Source: Corynebacterium pelargi
Lineage (GTDB): Bacteria; Actinomycetota; Actinomycetes; Mycobacteriales; Mycobacteriaceae
Direction: 5' to 3'
Assembly (NCBI RefSeq): GCF_014635485.1
Contig: NZ_BMCX01000005.1
Coordinates: 105,303-169,302 of the forward strand
Length of the DNA: 64,000 nucleotides
Part shown: positions 28,439 to 36,988 of the stretch, in pieces
Layout: each line of letters starts with the position of its first letter
How positions within the stretch are numbered: the stretch's first letter is position 1
The notes under the pieces: generated by a model
The model's database searches: none
What the model was told of the DNA's origin: nothing
The model's input: the letters and a program-made list of their open reading frames with translations, nothing else
Translations under genes and position numbers: made by a program

Positions 28439-28798
28439 GTGCTTCCCCCACACCTGAAACTTCCGAACTCCGAAACATTTCGGAGGACTATTCGACGAGG
28501 ATTCAGGGCCGGGAGAGGCACCGTTGTTCTGCATCTACACCACCGCGAGGATGAGCTTTGCGGTAGCTACCATCCTCGCTTTGGCCTGATTGTGTCCAAG
28601 GCCGTGGGCAATGCAGTGCTTCGGCACCGCACCTCAAGAAAACTTCGCGCACTCATCTTGGCGCATATCGACGCCTTCCCCGATCAAGCAGACATTGTGA
28701 TCCGGGCGCTGCCGAAGGCAGGGCAGGCGGATTTCAAGGAGTTGGAAACAGATGTGCTCGCAGCACTTAAGAAAATCCAATCCAAATCTGCACGCTAA
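28439..28798 (+). CDS. rnpA: Ribonuclease P protein component
   Basis: Protein subunit (119 aa) that helps RNase P RNA mature tRNA 5' ends. GTG start at 28439 (VLPPHLKLPNSETFRR). The RNR-like motif is in SKAVGNAVLRHRTSRKLR, and the phenylalanine/hydrophobic cleft for the pre-tRNA leader is in FGLIVSKAVG. Actinobacterial variants commonly have RHR in place of RNR. Overlaps yidD by 47 bp. Confidence 0.95.
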   Translation: MLPPHLKLPNSETFRRTIRRGFRAGRGTVVLHLHHREDELCGSYHPRFGLIVSKAVGNAVLRHRTSRKLRALILAHIDAFPDQADIVIRALPKAGQADFKELETDVLAALKKIQSKSAR

Positions 28799-29069
28799 AC
28801 GCACTGGTTCTCACAGGCGCTCGGGGCTGAATGCAGCGCTTATTGCTGCGGTTCGCTTTTACCAAAAGCATCTTTCAGGGCTTAAGATGGGTGCTACGTG
28901 TCGTTTTGATCCAGTGTGCAGTTCCTATGCGCTCCAGGCGTTAGAGGAACACGGTGCTTGGCGCGGCATTTTGCTTAGCGGGGCGCGCATTGCAAAATGC
29001 GGCCCGTGGCATCCCGGTGGTTATGATCCGGTGCCACTCAAAGCCTTTGGGCACTCAATACCTTCATAG
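28752..29069 (+). CDS. yidD: Membrane protein insertion efficiency factor YidD
   Basis: 105-aa YidD-family protein that assists YidC-dependent insertion. The core AALIAAVRFYQKHLSGL, CRFDPVCSSYALQALEEHGA and KCGPWHPGGYDPVP is clear, with the three conserved Cys. The ATG at 28752 is the only ATG, GTG or TTG before the core, so the start overlaps rnpA by 47 bp and leaves a poorly conserved basic N-terminus of about 25 residues. Confidence 0.9.
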   Translation: MCSQHLRKSNPNLHAKRTGSHRRSGLNAALIAAVRFYQKHLSGLKMGATCRFDPVCSSYALQALEEHGAWRGILLSGARIAKCGPWHPGGYDPVPLKAFGHSIPS

Positions 29070-29084
29070 GAGATTTGTTCGACA

Positions 29085-30044
29085 GTGCTGAACTTTATTT
29101 ATTGGCCGATCTCAGCAATCTTGTGGTTCTGGCACAAGGTTGTGAGCTTCGTGCTCAACCCAGATTCGGGTTGGTCTTGGGTGCTCGCCATCGTGCTGCT
29201 CACCTTTACCATCCGTTCCCTGCTGGTCAAGCCCATGCTCAACCAGATGCGTTCTATGCGCAAGATGCAAGAGCTGCAGCCGCTGATGCAGGAAATTAAG
29301 AAGAAGTATCCCAACGATCAGCAAAAGCAGATGGAGGAAACCCGCAAGCTCCAAAAGGAGATGGGTGTAAATCCTATTGCTGGTTGTTTGCCTGCCCTGG
29401 TGCAGTTGCCGGTGTTCATCGGCCTGTTCCACGTGCTGCGATCCTTCAACCGCACCGGTACCGGAACCGGTCAGCTTGGCCTCTCGGTTGAGCAAAACCG
29501 CGAGCTATCCAACTACATCTTCTCCCCCGAAGATGTGCAGTCCTTCCTGGACGCCCGCGTGTTCGGTGTGCCGATTTCCGCCTACATTTCCATGCCACAG
29601 GACATGTACCAGGCCTTCAAGCCGGTGGACTTCACCCGCACCGACATTTTGTTCGTTGCCGTGCCGCTCATCGCGATCATTGTGCTGGCAACGCACTTCA
29701 ACGCACGCCTCTCGGTGAATCGCCAGGAGCGTCGTAAAGCTGCCGGCCTGCAAAAGGCCCCGGCCAATGATCAGATGGCCATGCAGGCAAATCTGATGAA
29801 CCGCATGATGCTGTGGTTCCTGCCCGCCACCATCTTGTTCACCGGTGCGCTCTGGCACATCGGCCTGCTCTTCTACATGGTGAGCAACAACATCTGGACC
29901 TTCTTCCAGCAGCGTTGGATCTTTGAAAAGATCGATGCTGAAGAGGCTGCAGAAATTGAAGCCAAGAAGGAAGCAAAGCGCGCCACAGCCCCGCAACCCG
30001 GCCAGCGCCCAAATAACCCCAAGCGCAAGGGCAAGAAGAAATAA
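29085..30044 (+). CDS. yidC: Membrane protein insertase YidC
   Basis: Insertase of the Oxa1/YidC family (319 aa). The N-terminal helix (LNFIYWPISAILWFWHKVVSF) leads to five core helices. The hydrophilic groove Arg is in LTFTIRSLLVKP; the coiled-coil hairpin (RKMQELQPLMQEIKKKYP) and GVNPIAGCLPALVQLPVFIGLF are present. A basic tail (QPGQRPNNPKRKGKKK) reaches the ribosome. GTG start at 29085, 15 bp behind yidD. Confidence 0.97.
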   Translation: MLNFIYWPISAILWFWHKVVSFVLNPDSGWSWVLAIVLLTFTIRSLLVKPMLNQMRSMRKMQELQPLMQEIKKKYPNDQQKQMEETRKLQKEMGVNPIAGCLPALVQLPVFIGLFHVLRSFNRTGTGTGQLGLSVEQNRELSNYIFSPEDVQSFLDARVFGVPISAYISMPQDMYQAFKPVDFTRTDILFVAVPLIAIIVLATHFNARLSVNRQERRKAAGLQKAPANDQMAMQANLMNRMMLWFLPATILFTGALWHIGLLFYMVSNNIWTFFQQRWIFEKIDAEEAAEIEAKKEAKRATAPQPGQRPNNPKRKGKKK

Positions 30045-30063
30045 GCCTTTGAAGCTAAAGAGG

Positions 30064-30094
30064 AAGCCGTCACCGAAGCTGGTGGCGGCTTTTT
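30064..30094 (+). terminator. Terminator after yidC
   Basis: 11-bp stem AAGCCGTCACC / GGTGGCGGCTT (one G-T pair), 6-nt loop, then five T residues. Confidence 0.85.
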
Positions 30095-30159
30095 GCTGCT
30101 CACAGAGGCCCTGCCCGGCCGTGCTAGCGTTAGTATCCGTACCGCAGCCGTGGGAGAAA

Positions 30160-30873
30160 ATGAGGAAGTTTCACGTGAAACAATCTGCTGAAAGCCAAGC
30201 CGGCCAAGAAGGCCCAAACAGCCAAGGCTTAGAACAGGCACCCCCCAAACAAGCCCAGGAGATCTTTGGCGATCGCCTCGACTTGGCCATCGAATATCAC
30301 CGGCTGCTCGCCACCGATGGATCCGTGCGCGGCTTTATCGGGCCAAGGGAAGTGCCGCGGCTTTGGCAACGCCACATTCTTAACTGCGCCGTGCTCTCAG
30401 AGGTGATGCCCGAGGGAGCAAGCGTTGCCGATATTGGTTCGGGCGCAGGGCTGCCGGGTATCCCCCTAGCCATTGCCAGGCCAGATTTGCAGATCACGCT
30501 GATCGAACCACTGCTGAAGCGATCGACCTTTCTCAAGGAAGTCAAAGCGGCACTGCACCTAGACAATGTGGTGGTGCTTCGTGGACGCGCAGAAGAAGGT
30601 CCCATCAAGCGCGAGGTGCATGGCGTGGATGTGGTGACTTCACGCGCAGTAGCCCCTTTGGGCAAGCTCGCCGGGTGGTCACTGCCGCTGCTGAAACAAG
30701 GCGGCGAGATGATTGCCATGAAGGGCTCTTCCGTCGAAGAAGAACTACGCCGAGATGCCAAGCAGATCACCAAAGCCGGAGGCGCGAATGCGCAGATCAG
30801 CGTGATTGGCCAAGCGCTGGAAGAGCCCACCACCATCATCCGGATCGCTAAGGTCCGTGAAACACTAAAGTAG
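30160..30873 (+). CDS. rsmG: 16S rRNA (guanine-N7) methyltransferase RsmG
   Basis: SAM-dependent methyltransferase (237 aa) that modifies G527 of 16S rRNA (GidB). Start at ATG 30160 with GGGAGA upstream; a GTG at 30175 behind GAGGAAG is an alternative. The family core shows VADIGSGAGLPGIPLAIARPD (SAM loop), TLIEPLLKRSTFLKEV and VVTSRAVAPLGKLAGW. A parS site covers codons 3-8. It precedes parA by 34 bp, the usual arrangement. Confidence 0.96.
   Translation: MRKFHVKQSAESQAGQEGPNSQGLEQAPPKQAQEIFGDRLDLAIEYHRLLATDGSVRGFIGPREVPRLWQRHILNCAVLSEVMPEGASVADIGSGAGLPGIPLAIARPDLQITLIEPLLKRSTFLKEVKAALHLDNVVVLRGRAEEGPIKREVHGVDVVTSRAVAPLGKLAGWSLPLLKQGGEMIAMKGSSVEEELRRDAKQITKAGGANAQISVIGQALEEPTTIIRIAKVRETLK
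30168..30181. promoter_or_regulatory. parS site 1
   Basis: Perfect 14-bp palindrome GTTTCACGTGAAAC; 15 of 16 against TGTTTCACGTGAAACA. Embedded in the start of rsmG and about 0.7 kb from parA. Expected ParB/CTP loading site. Confidence 0.95.
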
Positions 30874-30907
30874 TGTTCACCCACTGCGACCACGAGTGAA
30901 GGAATCA

Positions 30908-31879
30908 ATGAAGAACTCGCATAGGGATCACGCGTCCACGACACCCGCAGCGCGTCGCGCAGCCCACGGGAGAGGCGCTCGAGGTGCCCAGCTTGCCAAG
31001 CCAGAACGCACGCGCAGGCTTACTGTGGCAAACCAAAAAGGCGGCGTAGGTAAAACCACCTCCTCGGTCAATCTGGCCGCAGGGCTTGCCCAAGGCGGGC
31101 TAAAGGTGCTCGTAGTAGACCTCGACCCCCAAGGCAACGCCTCCACCGCTTTGGGTGCAGAACACCGCGCTGGCACGCTCTCGAGCTATGAGCTCCTCAT
31201 CGGCGAATGCACCGCCGAGCAAGCCATGCAGCAATCCAGCGCTAGCGAAAACCTCTGGTGCATCCCTGCCACCATTGATCTCGCTGGTGCAGAAATCGAG
31301 CTGGTGAGCATGGTGCGCCGCGAATATCGCCTGCATGATGCGCTCAGCTCCACCTTTATTGAAGAAGCAGGCTTCGACTTCATCTTCATTGATTGCCCAC
31401 CTTCACTCGGCCTGCTCACCATCAACGCCATGACGGCAGTTGATGAGGTGCTCATTCCCATCCAATGCGAGTACTACGCCCTCGAAGGTGTGGGCCAGTT
31501 GCTCAACAATATTGTGATGATCCGCCAGCACCTGAACTCAAACCTGCATATCTCCGCCATCTTGCTCACCATGTACGACGGGCGCACCAAGCTGGCAGAG
31601 CAGGTAAGCGAAGAGGTCCGCGGCCACTTCGGCGATGTTGTGTTGCGCACCAAGATTCCCCGCTCCGTCAAAGTGTCCGAAGCGCCCGGCTACGGCCAAA
31701 CAGTGCTTTCCTACGACCCAGGTTCACGCGGTGCCATGGCCTATGTGGATGCAGCAAGGGAATTAGCAATCCGCGGCGATTATCTGCCCGGCCAACATTC
31801 CGGTGCCGTGGGAATTTCAGATGAAGCCAGGGCCATTGAAGATCAACTCAGCCGCGAAGAAGAAGGGGCAGCCGAATGA
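30908..31879 (+). CDS. parA: Chromosome partitioning ATPase ParA
   Basis: 323-aa ParA ATPase that dynamically binds the nucleoid and moves ParB-parS origins. Start at ATG 30908 with GAAGGA 4-5 nt upstream. An N-terminal basic, disordered extension of about 40 residues precedes the deviant Walker [19 protein letters not shown] and [11 protein letters not shown] follow. Overlaps parB by four bases. Confidence 0.97.
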   Translation: MKNSHRDHASTTPAARRAAHGRGARGAQLAKPERTRRLTVANQKGGVGKTTSSVNLAAGLAQGGLKVLVVDLDPQGNASTALGAEHRAGTLSSYELLIGECTAEQAMQQSSASENLWCIPATIDLAGAEIELVSMVRREYRLHDALSSTFIEEAGFDFIFIDCPPSLGLLTINAMTAVDEVLIPIQCEYYALEGVGQLLNNIVMIRQHLNSNLHISAILLTMYDGRTKLAEQVSEEVRGHFGDVVLRTKIPRSVKVSEAPGYGQTVLSYDPGSRGAMAYVDAARELAIRGDYLPGQHSGAVGISDEARAIEDQLSREEEGAAE

Positions 31880-32889
31880 ACCAGGAACCACGCAAGGGCG
31901 GCCTCGGACGCGGGCTTGCAGCACTGATTACCTCCAGCCCGCAGGCAGGAGAACGCCTAGGCAATAACGCCGCCGATATCGTCATCGGCCGCTCGCAGGC
32001 ACCCCAAAGAGATGAAACGGGGGCTCGCATCAACCCCATCTTGGCCGAAGCAGCCGCCAAAGATGGCGAGGTTGTGCAGCAAGAAGAGGCCTTTGGCGCT
32101 TCCTACCAGGAGGTTCCCATTGGGCTGATCCTGCCCAATGAGAAGAACCCCAGAAGCGTCTTCGACCAAGATGATTTGGCCGAGCTGGTGCACTCCATCA
32201 AGGAGTTCGGCCTGCTCCAACCCATCGTGGTGCGCCCCGTTGATGGTGGCCGCTTCGAGATCATCATGGGTGAGCGTCGTTGGCGCGCAGCCTCGAAGGC
32301 GGGCTTAAAGGCCATTCCAGCTATCGTGCGCGCCACCAGCGATGAGGACATGCTGCGCGATGCGCTATTGGAAAATATCCACCGCGTGCAGCTCAATCCC
32401 TTGGAAGAGGCGGCAGCCTATCAGCAGCTCCTTGAGGAATTCGGCGTAACCCAAGCCCAGTTGGCAGACAAGCTTGGCCGTTCGCGCCCGATGATTACCA
32501 ACATGATTCGCCTGCTGGCCCTTCCGGTGCCGGTGCAGCGAAAAGTAGCCGCCGGTGTGCTTTCCGCCGGCCATGCGCGCGCCCTGCTCGGGCTCAAACA
32601 AGGCGCCCAGGCCCAGGAAGACCTTGCACAAAGGGTGGTGGCCGAAGGCCTTTCGGTTCGCGCCACGGAAGAAGCCGTCACCTTATTAAATCGCGGTGAG
32701 GCACCAAAGCCGAAGGTCCGCCAGCCACGAGAAACCCCTGCCTTTTTAAGCCAGGCAGCAGAGCAGCTTGCCGACGACCTGGACACGAAAGTAAGCGTGA
32801 GCATGGGTAAGCGCAAAGGCAAGATCGTGGTGGAATTCGGCGACCGCGACGATTTTGAGCGCATCATGGAGCTTCTCCACCGGAACTGA
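31876..32889 (+). CDS. parB: Chromosome partitioning protein ParB
   Basis: CTP-dependent DNA clamp (337 aa) that loads at parS. The N-terminal CTPase core has the ENPRS-like motif ([11 protein letters not shown]) and [12 protein letters not shown]; the central helix-turn-helix is [23 protein letters not shown]; the C-terminal dimer domain ends the protein. Three parS sites lie in this window, at 30.2, 50.2 and 55.0 kb. The N-terminus [12 protein letters not shown] is the ParA-interacting segment. Confidence 0.97.
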   Translation: MNQEPRKGGLGRGLAALITSSPQAGERLGNNAADIVIGRSQAPQRDETGARINPILAEAAAKDGEVVQQEEAFGASYQEVPIGLILPNEKNPRSVFDQDDLAELVHSIKEFGLLQPIVVRPVDGGRFEIIMGERRWRAASKAGLKAIPAIVRATSDEDMLRDALLENIHRVQLNPLEEAAAYQQLLEEFGVTQAQLADKLGRSRPMITNMIRLLALPVPVQRKVAAGVLSAGHARALLGLKQGAQAQEDLAQRVVAEGLSVRATEEAVTLLNRGEAPKPKVRQPRETPAFLSQAAEQLADDLDTKVSVSMGKRKGKIVVEFGDRDDFERIMELLHRN

Positions 32890-32895
32890 TCCATC

Positions 32896-33501
32896 ATGTT
32901 GCAGCCGCTACATAGAGCCACCGTGGGCATGATGCACCCACTGGCTGCGCGCTGCGTGTTTTGGGAACTGGGCCAGGACGTAGCCCAAAAGGTGTGCGAG
33001 AGCGGGGATCCACGCTTTGAAAAAGAAGCGTGGCTTATGGCCGTGCTGCTTGAGCAACAACAGTGCGGCTTTCATATCTTGCGCGCGGGCCAAGAACACG
33101 CCATTGCCACCATCATCTTTTGCCAACCCCGCTTCTCCCCCGGTGTGGCGCAATTGCCCACCGCCCCCGTGAGTGCCGATGCCTGGCTTTTAAGCTCGCT
33201 GCATATCGACCCCGCCTTTGAAGGCATTGGCCTCGAGCATGTCTTAATTGATGCCGTCTTAGCGCATCTATGGCAGCACAAGGCCGTGGCCGTCGAAGCA
33301 TTTGGGTATAGCAGTACCGAGGATCCTCTTGCCTTGAGGAAAGAAGAGATTGGGCTCATGCCGGCGCAGTTATTGCAGGCTGCAGGCTTTGAAGTAGTAG
33401 CTCCGCATCCCAGCCTGCCCAGGCTGCGCATAGAGTTACCGCCTGAGCACATGTTGAGTGCGCAGGCGGCAGAAGAGTTATTGGCAAGCGCGTTGGCTTA
33501 G
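32896..33501 (+). CDS. GNAT-family acetyltransferase-like protein
   Basis: 201-aa protein directly behind parB. The middle part WLLSSLHIDPAFEGIGLEHVLIDAVLAHLW follows the GNAT pattern of beta-strand 4, acetyl-CoA loop and helix 3, although the usual Q/R-x-x-G-x-G/A is only partly kept. The region after it (GFEVVAPHPSLPRLRIELP) is also typical. A GNAT protein at this place is conserved in corynebacteria; the substrate is unknown. It converges on cwlM with a 4-bp overlap. Confidence 0.8.
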   Translation: MLQPLHRATVGMMHPLAARCVFWELGQDVAQKVCESGDPRFEKEAWLMAVLLEQQQCGFHILRAGQEHAIATIIFCQPRFSPGVAQLPTAPVSADAWLLSSLHIDPAFEGIGLEHVLIDAVLAHLWQHKAVAVEAFGYSSTEDPLALRKEEIGLMPAQLLQAAGFEVVAPHPSLPRLRIELPPEHMLSAQAAEELLASALA

Positions 33502-34682
33502 GCGCGAGCCTCTTGTTCTAGCAGCTCATCGAAGCGGAAGGTGCCCGTGGGCTGATCGTCTTGTTCCTGCAAGTAGAGGCGCTTGACGGCCACCACGATG
33601 GCTTCTGCGATCGCGTCGCGGGCGGCAGGATCGGTGAGGATCTTTACGTCTTCGGGGTTGGTGAGATACCCAACCACTACTTCCACCGTGGGCATTTGGG
33701 TAACGCGAAGCAGGTCCCATGTCCTTGCGTGATTCCCGCAGTTAATCAGGCTGGTGCGAGCGACGATCTCGCGTTGGATAAAGCCACTGAGCAGCTCGCC
33801 AATGAGCGAGTTTGAGCCCATCTCGGAGCCGAAGTAGAAGCTGGCGCAGCCAGATGCTTTTTCGTTTTGGTAGCGATCAGCCTGCAGGCAGATCATGAGG
33901 TCTGCATCAAAGGCGTTGGCGATTTCTGCCCGGGAGGTTTGAGAGGGATCATCCTGGCGTGGCCTGGAGATGATTGTTTCCATCCCCGCGGCGATCATGC
34001 GGCCTTCCACGCGGGTGGCGAGATCCCAGATGAGCTCTTCTTCGGAAATTTCCCCGAAGCGACCCTTGACTACCTGGCCGCGGTTGCTGCCACCAAGGGC
34101 AGGGTCGATCACCACGCGCTTGCCAGCAAGGCGCGGGCCGGATTCGCGCACGCGCTCACGTTCACGCAACTGCTGCGGTGAACCACCGGTGATGCGGCGA
34201 CCCAACAGCCCGAAGGCGCGGATGGTATCTGGCCCACAGATGCCATCGACTTGGAGGCCGTAGTTCATTTGGTAGTTCATCAAGGACGCATGGGTTTGTT
34301 CACCGAAGCGGCCATCGAGGCGATCGGTATAAAAGCCCAGTTCCTGGAGCTGTTGTTGGAGCTGGAGTACGTCGTCGCCAACAAAGAGGTTATTGGGTTG
34401 AAAGCTTAAGACTCGCGAGCCCAGGGCATAGCTGGCCTCACGCAAGACCCGCAGGGTGGGATCGTTGATGATCCCGGAGGCAATGATGCCGCGAGCCTGC
34501 TGGAAAGCCTTGAGTGCCTCAGCGAGGGGTTCGTCGAAAAGCTTTTCTTCTTCGGTGAACGTCTGGCCTTTGCTACTGGAGACTTTGCGTGAGGTGCCCT
34601 GCAAGAAGCCTAGGCGTGCGAGTGCGTCCCTAACCTCGGCGACCCGGGCGCTTCGGTCGCCGACGCGGAGAATGTCAGACAC
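33498..34682 (-). CDS. cwlM: CwlM, amidase-fold regulator of peptidoglycan synthesis
   Basis: 394-aa protein with two N-terminal peptidoglycan-binding-like modules (about 5-75 and 85-155: VAEVRDALARLGFL; LQQQLQELGFYTDRLDGRFG) and a C-terminal Amidase_3 domain. No signal peptide, so it is cytoplasmic. The zinc-binding His of IDPGHGG reads IDPALGG here, and the SIHAN His is Gln (ICLQADR), so hydrolysis is unlikely. In mycobacteria CwlM is phosphorylated by PknB and then activates MurA; the same role is inferred. The GTG at 34682 (GGAAAGG upstream) is preferred over the ATG at 34697. Order sigM-trxB-trxA-cwlM. Confidence 0.9.
   Translation of the reverse strand: MSDILRVGDRSARVAEVRDALARLGFLQGTSRKVSSSKGQTFTEEEKLFDEPLAEALKAFQQARGIIASGIINDPTLRVLREASYALGSRVLSFQPNNLFVGDDVLQLQQQLQELGFYTDRLDGRFGEQTHASLMNYQMNYGLQVDGICGPDTIRAFGLLGRRITGGSPQQLRERERVRESGPRLAGKRVVIDPALGGSNRGQVVKGRFGEISEEELIWDLATRVEGRMIAAGMETIISRPRQDDPSQTSRAEIANAFDADLMICLQADRYQNEKASGCASFYFGSEMGSNSLIGELLSGFIQREIVARTSLINCGNHARTWDLLRVTQMPTVEVVVGYLTNPEDVKILTDPAARDAIAEAIVVAVKRLYLQEQDDQPTGTFRFDELLEQEARA
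34532..34543 (+). repeat. Copy of the 12-mer CGTCGAAAAGCT (in cwlM)
   Basis: Inside cwlM coding sequence; on the coding strand it spells the K-L-F-D codons with CTT for Leu. Confidence 0.5.
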
Positions 34683-34776
34683 ACTGATCCTTTCCATTCA
34701 CTGTATTCACACTGGTCACACTAACGGGCTTAAGTATAAGCCATTATTAGTGGGTTCTAGCAGTCGAGAATACCAG

Positions 34777-35100
34777 TTAGGCGTGCTGAGTCAGTGCCTC
34801 GACAAGCGCAGCCTTGGGCTTTACGCCCACAAACTCGGCAACTTTTTGCCCACCAGAGAACACCAACACCGTGGGAATGGACATGATCTGGAACATCGCG
34901 CCCAAGGTGCGCTCGGCATCCACATCCACCTTGCCCACTACGGCCACGCCCTCGACCTCTTCGGCTACCTCGTCGATAATCGGGCCGAGCTTCTTACAAG
35001 GCCCGCACCATTCGGCCCAAAAGTCCACCAGCACTGGTTTATCAGACTCGATAACGATCTCGCGGAAATTCTCCTGAGTAATGGTGATTGGCTTTGCCAT
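34777..35100 (-). CDS. trxA: Thioredoxin
   Basis: Cytoplasmic 107-aa thioredoxin with active site WCGPCK and the cis-Pro loop IPTVLVFSGG. It reduces disulfides using TrxB, encoded 49 bp upstream on the same strand. Start ATG 35100 behind an AAAGG site. Comparable genes are part of the SigM oxidative-stress regulon in corynebacteria. Confidence 0.96.
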   Translation of the reverse strand: MAKPITITQENFREIVIESDKPVLVDFWAEWCGPCKKLGPIIDEVAEEVEGVAVVGKVDVDAERTLGAMFQIMSIPTVLVFSGGQKVAEFVGVKPKAALVEALTQHA

Positions 35101-35149
35101 GCCCTGGCCTTTCTGTGCAGTGATAGTTACTTCCGAAGGAGTCTAGCCC

Positions 35150-36079
35150 CTAAATTTCCGCCAAGTAATGTTCCGCGTCGATCGCGCCGCGGCAGCCGGA
35201 ACCGGCAGCAGTAATGGCCTGCTGGTAGGTGGCATCCACCAAATCGCCAATGGCAAAAACACCAGGGATATTCGTGCGGGTAGAAGGATGCTGGACCTGC
35301 ACATAGCCGGCATCATCGCATTCGACTTCATCGCGGAAGAGCTCGGAGCGCGGATCGTGGCCGATGGCGACGAACATGGCGGTCACATCGAGGGTGGAAG
35401 TCTCGCCGGAGAGCGAATCGACAAGCTCCAAGCCCTCAACGGTATTTTCGCCAAGCACGCGGGAGACTTGCTTGTTGGTCAGGATGCGGATCTTCTCGTT
35501 TTCCTTGGCGCGCTCCAGCATGATCGCAGAGGCGCGGAATTCCTCGCGGCGGTGCACGATGGTGACGGACTTTGCAAACTTGGTTAAAAAGATCGCCTCT
35601 TCCATCGCGGAATCGCCACCACCGATCACGGCAATGTCGTGGTCGCGGAAGAAGAAACCATCGCAGGTTGCGCAGGCAGAAACGCCGCGACCGAGCAGTT
35701 GCTGCTCACCATCAACACCCAAGTAGCGAGGTGCCGAACCGGTAGCCAAGATCACCGCGCGGGCCTGGAATTCTTCATCATCAACCCAGATCTTCTTAAT
35801 CTCGCCCTCAAGCTCTACGCGGGTGACGAGCTCCATGCGCAGGTCGGCGCCAAAGCGTTCCGCCTGTGCGCGCATTTCTTCCATGAGCTCAGGGCCTAAG
35901 ATGCCGTCTTTAAAGCCGGGGAAGTTTTCTACCTCGGTGGTGGTCATCAGCGAGCCGCCATATTCAATGCCCTCGAACACGATGGGGCGAAGCTCTGCGC
36001 GCGCGGCGTACAGGGCTGCGGTATAGCCGGCCGGGCCGGAACCAATGATGGCAACATCGTGAATCGTGGCATCAGACAT
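35150..36079 (-). CDS. trxB: Thioredoxin reductase
   Basis: NADPH-dependent flavoenzyme (309 aa). FAD motif [16 protein letters not shown] at the N-terminus, redox pair CATC in [15 protein letters not shown] motif [10 protein letters not shown], and FAD-binding [10 protein letters not shown] near the end. Length is typical of low-Mr bacterial TrxB. Positioned between sigM and trxA on the same strand. Confidence 0.97.
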   Translation of the reverse strand: MSDATIHDVAIIGSGPAGYTAALYAARAELRPIVFEGIEYGGSLMTTTEVENFPGFKDGILGPELMEEMRAQAERFGADLRMELVTRVELEGEIKKIWVDDEEFQARAVILATGSAPRYLGVDGEQQLLGRGVSACATCDGFFFRDHDIAVIGGGDSAMEEAIFLTKFAKSVTIVHRREEFRASAIMLERAKENEKIRILTNKQVSRVLGENTVEGLELVDSLSGETSTLDVTAMFVAIGHDPRSELFRDEVECDDAGYVQVQHPSTRTNIPGVFAIGDLVDATYQQAITAAGSGCRGAIDAEHYLAEI

Positions 36080-36198
36080 GCTTGAAAAACCTTTCCTAGG
36101 AATACGTGAGCAGCAATCCCAGTCTAACCGTCACTGAGAGGCGTGCTGCTTTCACTGCAACGCAGCACCGCGCCCACTATTCCCGGGCCGATTAAGCC

Positions 36199-36729
36199 TT
36201 AGATAGCCAGGCGCTCGCGAAGCGCAGCTCTGGCCCTGGAACGCCGAGATTTCATGGTGCCGGGCTGCACACCTTCGATGGCGGCGGCCATGGAAATTTC
36301 CACGCCCACAAAATCAACGAGGTAAATGGCGCGACGTTGTTCCTGTGGCAGGGTGCGCATGGCCAGGCGTACCGCAGAGGTGGTGGCAAGATCGAGCCCG
36401 CCTTCTTGGTGCCGGGATCCCCAGTGAATATCGGTATCGAGCGGGATGGTGGGGCGGTGCTTGTTGCGGTGAACAAAGTCATAGGCGGTGTTGGCCACGA
36501 GGCGATGCAGCCAGGTGTGCAGGCTTGCTTCCCCGCGATAGGAGCTGATCTTCTCGCTGGCTTTAAGCAGCGCTTCTTGGAGCACTTCCTCGGCGTCGAA
36601 ATGATTGTGCACGTAGCGGCGCACCAAAAACCAGAGGCGGCGGTGGTGGTGTCTGAGAATTGCTTCGAAATCGGCGCTGGCGTTGTTTGGGATACTCGGT
36701 GCTGGCGGGTGGTCAATGACGGTCTGCAC
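36199..36729 (-). CDS. sigM: ECF sigma factor SigM
   Basis: 176-aa extracytoplasmic-function sigma factor. The GTG at 36729 has GGGGGAG 6 nt upstream; the frame to 36846 lacks a site. Region 2 (DFEAILRHHHRRLWFLVRRYVHNHFDAEEVLQEALLKA) and region 4 (LPQEQRRAIYLVDFVGVEISMAAAIEGV, GTMKSRRSRAR) are clear. In C. glutamicum SigM controls disulfide-stress genes including trxB. No anti-sigma gene follows; trxB does. A 16-bp palindrome lies 129 bp upstream. Confidence 0.93.
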   Translation of the reverse strand: MQTVIDHPPAPSIPNNASADFEAILRHHHRRLWFLVRRYVHNHFDAEEVLQEALLKASEKISSYRGEASLHTWLHRLVANTAYDFVHRNKHRPTIPLDTDIHWGSRHQEGGLDLATTSAVRLAMRTLPQEQRRAIYLVDFVGVEISMAAAIEGVQPGTMKSRRSRARAALRERLAI

Positions 36730-36857
36730 GAACAACTCCCCCTGAAGTACTGTGCATGGCTTGGTCTTAAGCGCTGAAGGTTTGCCTCGTTGCCGCGGTA
36801 TTCCTGCAGCACTTGTGATTATGGGAAACCTGGCCATGCACCGCATTCGGAGCAGAT

Positions 36858-36873
36858 GCCCAATGCATTGGGC
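36858..36873. promoter_or_regulatory. 16-bp palindrome upstream of sigM
   Basis: GCCCAATGCATTGGGC, perfect, between the sigM start and the murJ 3' end. It may be an operator for sigM. Confidence 0.55.
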
Positions 36874-36963
36874 ACGCCCGCTGGGGGTATTTTTGCTGCT
36901 AGAACGCCTCTTTTACCCCCGAAATTCCAGCGGCGTAATTTCCCTCCTTTGGGGGCAAAAACT

Positions 36964-36975
36964 AGCTTTTCGACG
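36964..36975 (-). repeat. Copy of the 12-mer CGTCGAAAAGCT
   Basis: Non-coding copy 14 bp after the murJ stop, inside the loop of a TTGGGGGC / GCCCCCAA inverted repeat. Confidence 0.7.
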
Positions 36976-36988
36976 CCCCGCCCCCAAC

